NCBI GenBank assembly: GCA_019137255.1
Contig: WPDH01000113.1
Location: 26,649 to 90,648 of the forward strand
Direction of reading: 5' to 3'
DNA length: 64,000 nucleotides
DNA from: Corinectria fuckeliana
Taxonomy: Eukaryota; Ascomycota; Sordariomycetes; Hypocreales; Nectriaceae
Shown piece by piece: positions 23,292 through 35,754 of this stretch. Position 1 is the stretch's first letter; every line of letters starts with the position of its first letter. Made by a program: the position numbers and the translations under genes. The notes under the pieces are model-generated. The model was not told the DNA's origin, made no database searches, and worked only from the letters and a program-made list of their open reading frames with translations.

Positions 23292-26200
23292 TCAGGGGGC
23301 TTTCCCGTTCTTGTCAGTATCATTGGTGTTGCCTTCAAACATAGCACCAAACCCACTCAAAGACCAGGAGTCGTTCGTGGAATGTACCACGACTAGCCAC
23401 ACAGCAATAACGTTCACCAGATAGTGAAGCATGTACGCATGAGACACGCCGTACACAGCGGCGTACAGAGCCGTCAGAAAGAGTAGGACACTCGTAACGT
23501 GTCGCAGTCCGCTGGTGAGCTGGGGAACCATCTTCCCTGTCGTTAGGTTCTCCACAAGGAGAATAAAGGGCATGATAGAAAGGACATTGTGATGTGATGA
23601 GAACGGGGTGAGCCAATGGACTGCCAAGTTTCGAATCCAAACCGCTAAGATCGGCAAATTAATGGGAAGAATCCAAAGCATTAAGAGGAGGATGGAATGT
23701 GCGTAGTGGTAATAGTTGGAATTGGCGGTTGACGAAGCAGTCACATTGATCCGAAGGGCCCGAACGACGGTGAAGAGTTGCACGATGCACGCCACAAGGT
23801 AGGCGAATTGGTATGGAATGAAGGTCGACACCAGAAACAAGAGGATTGCTGTCGTGATCATGCGTCGCCTTGGTGTAGATGGCACAAACGCAGGAGACTT
23901 GGTACGTGTTTGGTCATCAGCCGCACCCAGAAGAGTCAGAGAAATAAGCAGGCTGTATAACAGGCCGAAACACTGCGTCAAGGCTAGCGTGACGTAGTGG
24001 AGGGCGGTGCAAACGCCAATGCAGACGACGCCAATTAAGGGGACTAGAAACCAGAAGAAAGGATCGTCAGTCCCAATCAGACTCTCGTGTTGATGAAAGT
24101 TGATGCCCGACGTAGTCGGGATGTTCCGGTTTACAAGCCGGCCCAGCCCTGCGATGGAAGCTCCGCTTAGTGAAGTCGAAAGGAGAGTCAACGAAAGAAG
24201 CAGAAGCGGGATTGACTGTCGGAGGCACATGTCTAAGCTCTCGGAGAACGATATGAAGACCCCGGAGTTATCGTACACACGAAACTGCTTCCGTAACACC
24301 AATGTGACTGTGAGCAAAGGGAAAGCGGCAAAAACAGTTCGATATCGCATGTACAGCTTCCCCAAGCTTCCCCAGAAATCCGCTTTGATCTCGAGACGGA
24401 TGGCAGTATTGCAGGACGGATCGGTCCATATTTCGAAGGTGAGTCCAGTTTCAGCTCGAGATTCCAAGGGCTCTGGCATGTAAGGAGCTATACCGTGAAG
24501 GCTGATGGCTGCGCTCTTTGCATTAACAAAGTATTTAGACTCGTACGGCCGATCCAAGTACTGCCGCACCAAAGGGCAGAAGAGAGCGTGTTCAACTTCG
24601 CAATGAGGGCTCGTAACTTGCAGGTCGTAAGCTAGCAAAGCTGACTGGAGAGATGGAATATTGACTTCCACAGCCATTGGTCGATCGGCTGGGAGTTCCA
24701 AGGACGTTCCAGCCAAGAGTAACCGTGCCAGGCCAATATCCTGCCTTTTTGAGAAGGCTGACTCATCGCTGAATTCCGCCACCACAAAGTTACGTGTGCC
24801 GGATGTGGTCTTGTCCACGATTGCGACGAACTGGTGATCCGAGACCTGGTCTAAGTCATACTGAAGGTAGGAAAACGGATCAATCTCCGGGTCCCTGTCA
24901 AGGTAGAATGGAAACTGTGTCAAAGACGTCGAGGCAGGGAGCAAAATCAAGTCTGAAGCAGCGTTTTTGCATGCAAATCTCGTCGTTGAGCCGGTCTTGT
25001 CAACAGAAAGATCCAGTTGAAAGGGGTAGAGTGAGCTGGCCGGTCCCGAATGAGAAGGGAAGACACTGCAAAAGAGAACTTCCAACTTGCCGCTCTCCCC
25101 ATCCTCATCAAGCCGAGCGTCCGTGAGAAGAGTGAACCGCTTAGACTCGGGTGAGCCTTGCGGGGGAACTGGAAGCAGATGCGCTCTGGGCTTAGACTGA
25201 TGTCCCAGGTTCTTCAGAATGAGCCGCGCCCCGGATGGAAGAATAGAGTTAGATCGATCATCCAAAGTGAGAAGCGTCGTTGCTTCCTTCAGACTAAGAT
25301 CCTTCTCTGTTGTCGACTCCATGCCAGTCAAAAAGCGCTTCTTGAAGACCCTCATCCGATCGGCCCGTGGCTTCGTTTGTGATGCGCGATGAACATCAAC
25401 AATGTCGTACAGTGTTCGTGCAACGACCTTTCTGAATTGGTCACACCAGAGAATGGCCTGGTGATCCATGCTTGTCCAGACAGTTGGGATCCCGGTCGTG
25501 AAAACTGTGAAGCCATGCGTGGGGGGCACAAGAGACTCGAGGCTCGTATAATCCGAAGGTACAACCGTATCCAAGCCACCGCCAGCTATTGACACAAGAG
25601 TGACATGCCACAGCGGGTTGTTGTTTGCCCACTTCTGCGAGTAGGCACGCCTCCAGTAGTCGTTGATTTCGTCATACAACTGTACAATCTGTCCATCGAA
25701 GGTGACTGCTGGGCGTGCGTGTGGTGCGGACATTGTGATTATGGTATTGATTGAGTTCGATTGATAGTTGGTCTGGACGAGCATCGCTCTTGCAACGACT
25801 CCGCCCATGGAGTGTCCAAGGACTATTACGGAGGTCGGGTCTGGGAGATGGCCGTCGCGAGCCTTGCGTTGGGGATCTGAGTAGAGCGAGAGGATGTAGC
25901 GAATTGCTTCATTGAGATATTCGGCCTGGTCGAGCAAAGTCTGACCATGGAAAGCGGTAATATCTTCGTTGAAATCAACAGTGAAGAAGTCGAGGCCTCG
26001 AACTCCAGCCTCCAGGGCCGTATTATCGTGTTGAAGATTGTGGTGAAAGAAATTTGCCGCCTCCGAGGCAATCGGGCGGACCTGCTTGTAACTTCCAGCA
26101 TTGCCAGGAATAAACAGAACGGGGATTCCTTTCAACTATGAGAGAACAGTTAGATGACAGTGCATGGGCGACCAATCGCAGCCAGTCATGGGCAGAGAAT

Positions 26201-26764
26201 GGGCCATACCTTGTCCTCCTCGTCAACTCCTAGTTCGCGATATAAGTACAGGGAGTATTTCGTAGCGAAGCGAGTGTGTTCGGTATCGAACTCGGTGAAG
26301 CGCACGTAGGAGGGACGCATATAGGACATGCGACATCCTTTAGCATCGAGCTGGCGGGTCACGAGAGACCGAAGGATACTGAAAAGAAGGGCGATTCCCA
26401 GGGCGGAAGTGAGAAGGACGAGAAGAGAGATAGGCGAAGAGTGGTGGGAACGGCGGGCGGGGGAGGGGGACTGGGGCGGTGTCCTGGGGAGAGCCATGCT
26501 AGGGATGCAGGGAGCAGCGAGAGAGGGTGAGGTTTGTGTCATGGTGGTGGTCGGTAAAGGATCGTCGCGAATAAGGCCGTTCCGTCCATTGCGGCCATGC
26601 GAGTGCTTCCAATTGAGACTGCTTGGGCGCCTACTCCTTGCGGACGATGGACGCGAACTCAGTCCAGAAGGGCGCGTGTTGGGGCTGGGATCGGGGTCGG
26701 GGATGTCGGAGTCGAGAGAGGATTCGTCACCGTCATCGGCCGACCCTGAGGAACGCCTCTTCAT
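23292..26764 (-). CDS. BST1: GPI inositol-deacylase (Bst1/PGAP1)
   Basis: ER membrane lipase that removes the acyl chain from the inositol of newly attached GPI anchors, needed for ER exit and quality control of GPI proteins. Exons 26764-26210 and 26135-23292 (74-nt intron) join to 1132 aa. The disordered basic/Ser-rich N-terminus (1-~120) is followed by a membrane helix (~130-155). The alpha/beta-hydrolase fold begins at PVLFIPGNAGSYKQVR and has the nucleophile S294 in VLGHSMGGVVARAML; SMDHQAILWCDQ probably supplies the catalytic His. The C-terminal ~450 residues contain about eight membrane helices. Exon 2 is a single uninterrupted 948-codon frame. The start at 26764 (MKRRSSG) fits homologues; the frame is open upstream. 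Confidence 0.94.
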
Positions 26765-29636
26765 GGAGAAGGGGCGTAGAGACTCTCCGAGAGCCTTGAG
26801 AGCGAAAGGAGGGAGAAAATCGGAGCGGCAGTCGGAGTCGGACGAATACGACGGCGGAGGGACGAGGTCGACGAAGCGAGGGGAGGCTTGAAAGTCGAGA
26901 TCGAGGGCGACAACGAGGGCGACGATGATGAGGGATTGGCGGCGAGTTGGATGGTTGGACGATTGACGGTTGGAGTGTTGGCCAGGTTTAGCTAAGCTCG
27001 GAGCAAGCAGCAACGGCGGCGGCAGTAGCGACAAGTAGGTAGCATGGAAGCCAGAGCAGGATCAATAGGTGCAAAGTAGTGGCAGGGGGGGCTGGCAAAG
27101 GCGCAATCCAGGCCACGACCACCAACGACCAGCAGCCAGCAACGACTAGCAGCGAGCGACCAGGTCGAGGGAGATGGGGCGGCGAGGGCAAGAAATCAAA
27201 CGAGTGTGAGGTTCGGCCGCGCGGGGACCTGGCGTGTGAGCGCTATCTTCCGATGGAGCTTTGGAGGACGCTGCTAGGAACGGGTGAAGAACAGCCACAA
27301 CGAGGGCGATAGCGACAGCGAAAGCGACACACAGCAACGAGGAGAATGAGGAGAACGAGGGCGTGGAGAGCGTGGAGGCCTGGAAGGAGGACGACGACGC
27401 ACTAGCAAAAGGCGACAATGCCCGTTCCCTTGAGGCGTGGGTTGTGGGTTGCGGGTTGTGTGTGAGTGCGCGTGCGTGCGTGGCTGCGTGGGTACAAAGT
27501 GACTGGGGAGGTAATAGGAAGGTGTGGGTGCGTGCTTGCGTAAGTACGTGCGCAGGTGGGAAATTTGCTGTCGATGGCCGGTCTCCCAGTTAGCGGTAGC
27601 GGCGTCGGGTCACGTCTCCCCTTTGTCTGGACCAATGCTCCTTGGAAATACCTGGGCTCCCGGTCTCCTTCACTGTACCTAATACTTACGAAGTAATCTT
27701 ACCACGTTCAATCGCCCGTAAACCCCAGCTGTCCAACAGCATCACCCTCCATCTAGCAGCTTGGCGGCGTTCTTGCGTGCCAGCATTACAATGTCTAAGT
27801 TAAAGTGTACGCGGTATTTTCTTTTCTTCTTCCCCCTTTCAAAGCTTCGTAAATACACTATTGGCAACAATTCCATATTTGATTTGTAACTATAGCTAGA
27901 CCTAGTAGGTACTTACTGACTGACCTACTATGGAGCACTGGAAGTGGGTACCTCAGCCTGGGTGGCATCTCATCTAACTCAGGTAATGAATAAAATAAAT
28001 GGTTTATTTTGCAAACTTCTTCACTGTACGTAGTCCTATGTAACACTCTATCTCCACACCGCCCTCAAATCAGCAAATACACTTCCATCGAACAATTTGT
28101 AGATACAGGAAGAGAATAAACAAGGTCCTAAAGCAGACAGCTCTTTGCACCGAGAACTACATACTTAGTACTGGCAATTGCTGCCTCAAGCTATCCGAGA
28201 GTATTGATGGCGTGCCTTAGCCCTGGTTTCGAAGAGGTGGAGTTAAGGAAATGCTGCCTGGCCAGGTTGCCGTTGCAACAGAAATCACCCTTTGGATATC
28301 CAAATATCCTCTCATACAAAGGGCACGAGGACAAGAGGATCCATACATAGTACATGTACATAGGCATCAAGTCCAGGATAATTAGAGGACAAGAGAAATC
28401 CACTCCTAAATGAACCGGACGAGGCTAGCTTATCAGCTAGATTATGCGCCTCTGGAACGAGCAAGACGCGATGTCTACTTCGTACTCTGTACCAAGGCCT
28501 CGATCCTTGCCAGCCCACTATTCCGGACCTCTTCCCGCCCCTGCCGCCGAGCAATCAGGTTCCAGGTCCTTAATCGCTAGTAGCAGAGCCAAGTCTCCAA
28601 GCGAAACTTGGTATCTGCTTCCATCGATCGAGAAACTTGGAAGAAGCATTGGTCCTTGCCACTTCCGTCGGTCCGTCCCCGTCGCAAGCGGCTAGCAGTC
28701 GCCCAAGTAGATTAAAAGTGCCCTGCTCCGCCCAGCAGATAATTAACCGGAGCTGGCCGTCCTCATTTCAGCCAGCAAAACAACCCTAGTAAAGATATGG
28801 AGCTCGAGCGAATGGCAAGCTTCTTCGGCCGCAAATATTTTTGTTTCGCTGGAGTAGGTAAGTAGGTAGTCGCACTGCGGACAAAATTGGCGGCGCTGCA
28901 TCCGGCGTGCCACCGCCACGTCTCAGTATCAATTAAGGTATCGAGTTTCTTTGCAACATTACTGCTCAATCTCCTCGCCTTTGGTTGTCTACATACTTTT
29001 CAATTAACTCGGAAAACGTGGTCATATGATGTCAGAATGTGTTCTACTCCATCGATATACATCTAGTGCCAAGGGTCCGTGCTATTACCGTAGATGAATC
29101 TCAAAGTGTTCGTTCACGTAACTTCAGTCTCAGATACCTACCCACCTTCAATGGGTTAGCATATTGGCATATTACTTCAATATGGCACTCACTCCAAATC
29201 CACACTAGCATTTACTTTCAATTTAGGTGTTACTCAGTCTCGTTCCTCACTTCACGGTAGCTACATGTGAACGGGTTGCCGCGTCATGCAGGTATAGTGT
29301 ATATGTACTGCACGGGCTCTGATTATGACATTATCCGTATCCACTTTACGCGTTTGCCCGGACTCCACCCGTTGTCGATGCACGCAGAAGCCATCAGCGT
29401 CCAACCTCGCTCTGGTGAAGTAGGAAGGCCAGTCATCCTCAAGAGCCAACAGCATCACTTCACCGCGGCCAAAGATTCTCGTTCTGTAAATCCTCATCAG
29501 CAAGCTTCCTTGTGCCGCTCAATCAGCTTTTCTGCCATACACTTACTTGCCCTATAGTCTGCTGAATTAACGTCGTTGTCGTGAGCCAAACACGTGTACG
29601 TCCACATGTGCGTGCACGATCAAGTCAAGTTGTGCC
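26765..29636. other. Intergenic stretch between divergent BST1 and PMS1
   Basis: About 2.9 kb. The BST1-proximal part (27000-27600) is purine-rich with a GT/GC-rich run near 27440-27500; the rest is unremarkable A+T-richer sequence. No ORF with recognisable domain, RNA gene or repeat seen. Confidence 0.5.
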
Positions 29637-32600
29637 ATGGCTACCATTAAACAAATCGATGGACGCACAGTATATCTCACTATCCAAACGCCGTGCTACA
29701 ACTGCAGCTAATCGTGTTGCCTAGATCCATCAAATTCAATCTGGCCAGGTCATTGTCGACCTGTGTTCCGTTGTCAAGGAGCTCATTGAGAATAGCATTG
29801 ATGCCGAAGCAACCAGCATAGGTATACACTCTCAGCCTTGATTTCCCTCTTGGCTTCGACCCAATGCGATTCTCAAGTCCCCGATCGATGTCTTCTAACA
29901 TGTCCCAAATCAGATGTCCGTTTCAAGAACCAGGGTCTTGATCTAATCGAAATCCAGGACAACGGGACTGGCATATCCCCTAGCAATTACCCCTCTGTTG
30001 CTTTGAAGCACCACACGTCAAAACTCGCGTGTTATTCGGATATCGCTTCCCTTCAGACGTTTGGTTTCCGTGGTGAAGCACTTGCCTCCCTCTGTGCCCT
30101 GTCTGTGCTCTCCGTCACCACCTGTCAGGCTGCGGAGGTTCCAAAGGGCGCGAAGCTCGCCTTTGGGCCCTCTGGTGAACTCAAAGGAACAACGATTGTG
30201 GCCACTCAAAGGGGAACCACTGTCTCCGTTGAGAAGTTATTCCACAACCTACCTGTTCGTCGCCGGGAACTTGAACGAAATATCAAGAGAGAATGGCACA
30301 AAGTCATCTCCCTCCTCAACCAATATGCATGCATTCAGACGAACCTCAAATTCAGCGTATCTCAGCAGCCTACCAAGGGGAAGCGTATTCACCTCTTCTC
30401 CACTAGAGGCAACCCTACCACTCGGGAAAACATTATCAACATTTTTGGCGCCAAAACCATGACAGTTTTGGTGCCCCTGGATTTGAAGCTAGAGATGGAG
30501 CCATCTACCGTTGGTCGGGGACTACAGGCGAGCATCACTTCTGCTCACACTTCCAGAGATGTCCATGTCGTTGGCCATGTCTCACGGCCAGCCCACGGCG
30601 ATGGTCGACAGATGCCTGATCGTCAGATGTTCTTCGTCAACGGAAGACCGTGTGGCCTACCGCAATTCGCGAAGGTATTTAACGAAGTATACCGGACTCA
30701 CAACTCCTCCCAAAACCCTTTCATCTTGGCAAATATTCAGCTCGATACCGACATGTATGATGTCAACGTCAGCCCAGACAAGCGAAGCATTCTATTACAT
30801 GATCAAAACGACCTCCTCGACACGCTCCGGGATTCTCTGATGGCTCTGTTTGATTCGCATGACCATTCAATCCCGGCTGCCCAGCTTCTGAAACTCCGAC
30901 ATCAGGAAGCAATAGCGAAAACTACACCCACGGCCCAAAGAACAATTCCTCGCCCGATCGCCTCGAACGACGACTCCGATCAGGACTCACAGTCCGAAAG
31001 CGAGGCCGGGGAAGGCAGCTCCCCCACTGGGAAAGTGCCTCCAGGGAGGGCGAGGACCATGGGTAGTTCCAGGTCCTTGACGAAAGATGTTCGCGGTCAA
31101 AATCTGATAAGTCGATGGGTTGAGAATAAGACGGAGGACCGGCCCACCAACAAGCAAAGGTCTAAATCCCCCATCTCCAAGGCCCCCGAAACCCCCGAAA
31201 CCCCCGAAAGTCGAGCTATGAGCACAACAACCCTTTCTGCGAACAGGGTAGCGGATGTTGACCATTCGGCAATGCTATCAGAATCGTCGGAGAGTGACGA
31301 AGACAACCTACCCAAGCCAGTGAGAGACTTCAATAAGAGATTGCAAGAATTCAGCACAACGAGTACCAAAGTGACGAAGAAAACAGCCGTTCCCTCGTCT
31401 CCCTCGTCAGATGAGGCCCTCGACCATGAAGAATCTCAAAGTCGTCCTATTCAATCTTTCAGGCTTGGGCAGGCCGGCAATGCTGTTGAAGACGAAGCAC
31501 CGCCACCAGCCCGCAAACCGAACACCCCAGGGCCCACTACCATAGTCATAGGTGATCACGTAGTAAGCAGCACAACAAACTCGTCAGAAGAGCCGACGAG
31601 CGAAGCTGAGCCCCCAGGAAGGGCTGTCTCAGCGGAGAGCAGCCCGGGAGACGGACCAAGACAGTCCTTTGGAAATCGCCTAACCCAATTGTTCTCGGCC
31701 CGTCGAAAGGGGCAAGATGAGGACGGCGTTCACAAGACACTTACGCATGGCAAAGACGATGAAGAGGAGACCGGCCATGAGGATGAGGCTTACGAAGAAC
31801 CCCATGAAGAGATTTATGGAGATTCCGACAAGGAGTCCAACAAAGCGCCCGACCTGTCAAATCATCCGAGATTAAGTGTTGACAATGGACAACCTAAGAA
31901 GGCTCCTGATACTCCGGTGCATACTATAACTCGGGACAGCTCATCAAGCCCCGTGCTTGTTTCACGAGAGGATAGTGCCGATGACCACCAGGATCAAGTG
32001 GTGAATGAGAGCCCAAGGGAACACGAAGTCTCCGCTGTACTAGACACGGTGGAGCAGAAAGAAGAGCCTTCGAGAGTCAAGTTACACAAGAAAGACGTGA
32101 CTTTTCAAACAGTGCAGCATCTACGAGTCGATGAAGGCAGTCTGCAATCACGAATGACACGCTGGATAGAATGCGTACCGGAACATAGCTTCCGGAAGTC
32201 GGACGAAAGTGGAGTGACAGATTTCAGCGCCGAGGATGCTGAAGAAAAGCTCTCCCTAGCTATCTCGAAGGACGACTTCTTCAGAATGCGAATTGCGGGA
32301 CAGTTCAACCTGGGGTTCATCATTGCAGTTCGTCCGGCGAAGAACCAACACGGGGACGACCTGGAATCAGTCGAGGACGATGAGTTGTTCATAATTGATC
32401 AACACGCCACTGACGAGAAGTACAACTTCGAGAGACTGCAAGCGACCACCGTGGTGCAGTCCCAGCGGCTTGTTCGCCCCAAACGACTTGAGCTCACTGC
32501 CCTTGAAGAGGAGATTGTTATGGAAAATATTGCAGCTATTGAGGCTAACGGATTCAAAGTCAACGTTGACACAAGTGGTGACGAGCCCGTGGGTTTGAGA

Positions 32601-32975
32601 TGCCAGCTTCAGGCCTTGCCTCTCAGCCGCGAAACAACATTCACTCTCGCTGATCTGGAGGAACTAATCTCGCTTCTTGGGGACGGGTCATCTGAATCCA
32701 AACATATCCTGCGCCCATCCAAAGTGAGGAAGATGTTTGCCATGAGGGCATGTCGGAGTAGCATCATGATTGGCAAACCATTGACGCAAGGTCAAATGGA
32801 GACGTTGGTGAGGCACATGGGCGAATTGGATAAGCCCTGGAACTGCCCTCACGGGCGGCCTACAATGAGGCACTTGTGCAAGTTGCAGTCTTGGGACGAG
32901 AAGCGGTGGAAGGGTGACCGGCAACAAGGCTCTACTACAGCATGGCGTTCGTTCGCCCAAGGCAGTAGCTGCTAG
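29637..32975 (+). CDS. PMS1: DNA mismatch repair endonuclease subunit PMS1 (MutL-alpha)
   Basis: Nuclear partner of MLH1 and the nicking subunit of MutL-alpha. Exons 29637-29669 (33 nt), 29725-29821 (97 nt) and 29914-32975 join to 1063 aa. The GHKL ATPase begins at residue ~12: E30 and N34 in VVKELIENSIDA, DNGTGI, and TFGFRGEALASL. The transducer ends with NVSPDKRSILL (~320). A disordered acidic linker (~350-770) includes a Pro-Glu-Thr triple repeat. The C-terminal dimerisation domain starts near QFNLGFIIA and carries the metal-binding endonuclease motif DQHATDEKYNFE (D872, E878), ACRSSIMIG, and CPHGRP (C1021). All catalytic elements are intact. The first exon is only 11 codons; without it the ATPase N-terminus would be missing. 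Confidence 0.96.
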
Positions 32976-33229
32976 GCGATGACTTCACGGGGTTACATTA
33001 CCAGTCGATAAAACACAAGTTAAGGCACAACCAAGCTCCTATCCGCTCCTTGCACAAGATTCGACATCTACCAAGATCACGCCATCACTCCCCATTTGCC
33101 TTCATCCGAACCACATTATCCAGACCGACCTACGACCGTGTTACATGGGAATACATGACCAAACAAGCACCAACCCAAGTTTTAGACCCTTCTTACATAC
33201 ACATAACTACCTAGTTAATCACTCCCAAA

Positions 33230-34841
33230 TCAAGTTTCGTATACTGAGAACCGGTTCCCAGTAACGCCGCCGCGTCCTTCTTCAGCTATCTTACCACTGA
33301 CATTCCGCCGTTCATAGGCCACGGTCGAATACTTAGAGTCAAAGTCGTTGCCCGAGGAAACCTTGCGGTTGTTGCCAACCATGACAGGAGGGGTCGCACT
33401 CTTCAAGTCGCCATAAGGTCGAGAATAGAAGTCATCTTCCTTTTGGATGGAGCTCTGTCTGTTCAAAGGCTTCGGCGGCGCAAGGCCAGGCTTCTCGTCG
33501 GCAATGTCTTGGCTAGCGCTTACGCGCCTCGCGTTTGAGCTGACCTCGGACAAAGAGTTGCTGACGGGGTAGTACGGCGTTCTAGCACGAGGAGGAGTAG
33601 ATCGCTCCATTTCTGTCGGGTTCAAGCGCAAAGGATGAGGCCGAGGATCGCCACCTAGGTCGGCCTCGTCGTCGTCGTTGTGGATCCGGATGTTCTCGTC
33701 GCCATACTCATCATCGGACAAATCGTCGTTGTAATATCGCTGAGTGAGGGCCTCGTAAGATTTGCTGCCCCGATTCTGGGAACTCGTCTTAGCTGCCGCC
33801 ATCTCACGATTCCGCTGGTTTGTTCGAGATATGAGCGAATCCGTAGGCACCCAGGTCTCGGTAAACTTTGGCGGTCGGATCTGGCTGTTCCTGTTCGAGC
33901 TGCTAGGTGGTCGAGATATGCTAGGGTCGTGTAGGGGGATCTCGGTGTAAGAGTCGCCATGGTACGATGGAGGAGCAATGGAAGTACGCTTGGTGTCTCT
34001 AGAAGCAATAGAGTCACGGGTGCCGGCGGGCACCCTTTGGCACTTGGGGGAGCCTCTGCTCCCCACCGTAGTGGCAGATCCGGTCCGCGTGTGCATAAAG
34101 GGGATGGAGGGCGGGCGTCCAACGCCATCGTGTGAAATCACGGATTGTCGACGGGCATCGCGAGCCGTGGAAAGTCGGCCGTCCGTATCCAAGGTGCTGA
34201 GAGTAGAAGTAGAAGACTTGGCCTTCTTGTGCTTCGGCCGGGCCGTCAGGTTATGCTCGAGCGGGTTCATGTCCGGGGGCATGAAGCTGATCTTGCGGAA
34301 CATCCATCCCAGCCAGAGCGAGGTGGAAAGTGAAGCCAGGTGAAGGCTGGCTACAGAGATGAGGGTGTAGTACACGACCGGCACAAAGGTATCCATAAGG
34401 CTCTGGTCCGCGAGGACTGTCTTCCAGTCGTCCGACTTTTTGTGCACGGTCAGAGCGCAAAAGGCGTAAATGGGTGCTGCAGCAACGTCCGTCATGGCGG
34501 AAAACAAGTGGTAAGCGGCTGACGAGGCAGGAGGGCGTCCTGAGGAATCGCGGGAGAGATGATAAATGGCGTAGATGCAGTGAGCTGTAACGACTGCAGG
34601 CTATAGAATTGGTCAACAACGCCGCCGTCGCACGGGAAAAGTGTTGACTTGCTGTTATTCTCAGAATCCAGCCAGTAACCGCCTCAACCTTGGTGGTCAG
34701 AATCATCAAAACCAAGATTCCGACGGCGCCAACGAGCTGAAGGAGGCGCAGGAAGAGCTGGAAGTAGCGCAGCCATTTGACCCAATTCTTGACGCGGGGG
34801 CTCATTGATGCATGGTTGTTGGATCGGTACGAAAGAACCAT
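33230..34841 (-). CDS. Uncharacterised fungal membrane protein, four helices plus long disordered tail
   Basis: I recognise a conserved Pezizomycotina family of unknown function. Exons 34841-34653 and 34600-33230 join to 519 aa. Helices lie near 24-45, 62-80, 95-115 and 130-155, with conserved-looking SPRVKNWVKWLRYFQLFLRL and GWILRIT. The C-terminal ~360 residues are disordered, Ser/Arg/Pro-rich with acidic DDDEADLGG; phosphorylation there is a guess. The only reading that keeps both exons in frame uses a GC donor (GCAAGT at 34652) and an AG acceptor at 34601, a 52-nt GC-AG intron. An alternative start is M13 (34805). No function is proposed. Confidence 0.8.
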
Positions 34842-35438
34842 GTGCGCACTGCATCACAGACAGTCAGACTCATTTCGCGCATGTCGAGGAAGAAGCATGC
34901 GAAGCCTCCGCAACGCTGCTTACTCTGGATGCCGGTTGAAGGAGACGAGCGGTCCGTTGGGCTTGGGTTTAGGCCTTCTGGGTTCCCAGCTCGCCCTCGT
35001 GACAGCCTTGGGGTCGAAAGTTGTCTCTGGGAATCTTGCATCGTTGCGCTGCACGGCGCTGTACATGAACGGCGGCTGCGCACCACCCATGATGAGCCGT
35101 TTTGCGCTGCGTTGCGCTTCACCTGCGTGAGGGGAGTCGCGAGACACGGGCGGTCGATTTGCTGGAATGAGGACGACGAGACGAACCGGCCGAGATGCGT
35201 GTGGGCGTGGTAACTGGCTGGAGTCGGAATAAACGGAATGCGACGGTCGATATGCAACGAGGGAATGGCTCTAGAATCCGGGTGTGAGAGCAATGGGTGT
35301 GTCTCATCTGAGCCTGGTGGTTTGTGTGGACATCATCAGTGTGTGCGGGATGGTCCGGTCGTCACAGCAACGCTCAGAGGGCGGACCCCCGACCCAGGGT
35401 CCGACAGCGCAAGGCCCGACAGTGCGAGGGACAATAGG

Positions 35439-35634
35439 TAGGTACCTACGCGGGTGATGAGTGCTTTTCAACATTGACCAACTCGTTCCACATACCTAGC
35501 TCTCGAACCATTAAAAGGGTTTTAAAATCACGGGGGCTCCTGAAAATCGGGTTTACTTATTTTTAGTCATTCGGGAGTTATGTTGAGCGACCCTGCCGGT
35601 GTTAAGAAACGACCAATACCCGCGTAGGTACCTA
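35439..35634. mobile_element. MITE-like element, copy A (196 bp)
   Basis: TAGGTACCTACGCGGGT at 35439-35455 is an exact inverted repeat of 35618-35634. The inside has no ORF. It is clearly related to 54342-54525 over its whole length, but its subterminal ~40 bp (35577-35618) are in opposite orientation. It sits between the start of the membrane protein gene (34841) and that of ARH1 (35745). Confidence 0.75.
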
Positions 35635-35703
35635 GGTGCTTAATGTGACGCAGCAGATTAGAGACCCGTTTCAACGGTAGCAGCATTCTCATCTCTCCAA
35701 ACA

Positions 35704-35754
35704 ATGCGTTTCGGCATCGACGTCTTCATCCACCACCTGCGAAGATGCCGTTGA
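35704..35754 (+). other. Upstream ORF overlapping the ARH1 start
   Basis: ATG at 35704 opens 16 codons in another frame and ends in TGA at 35752-35754, seven bases after the start of the ARH1 ATG. If included in the mRNA it would compete with ARH1 initiation. Transcript start unknown. Confidence 0.4.
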
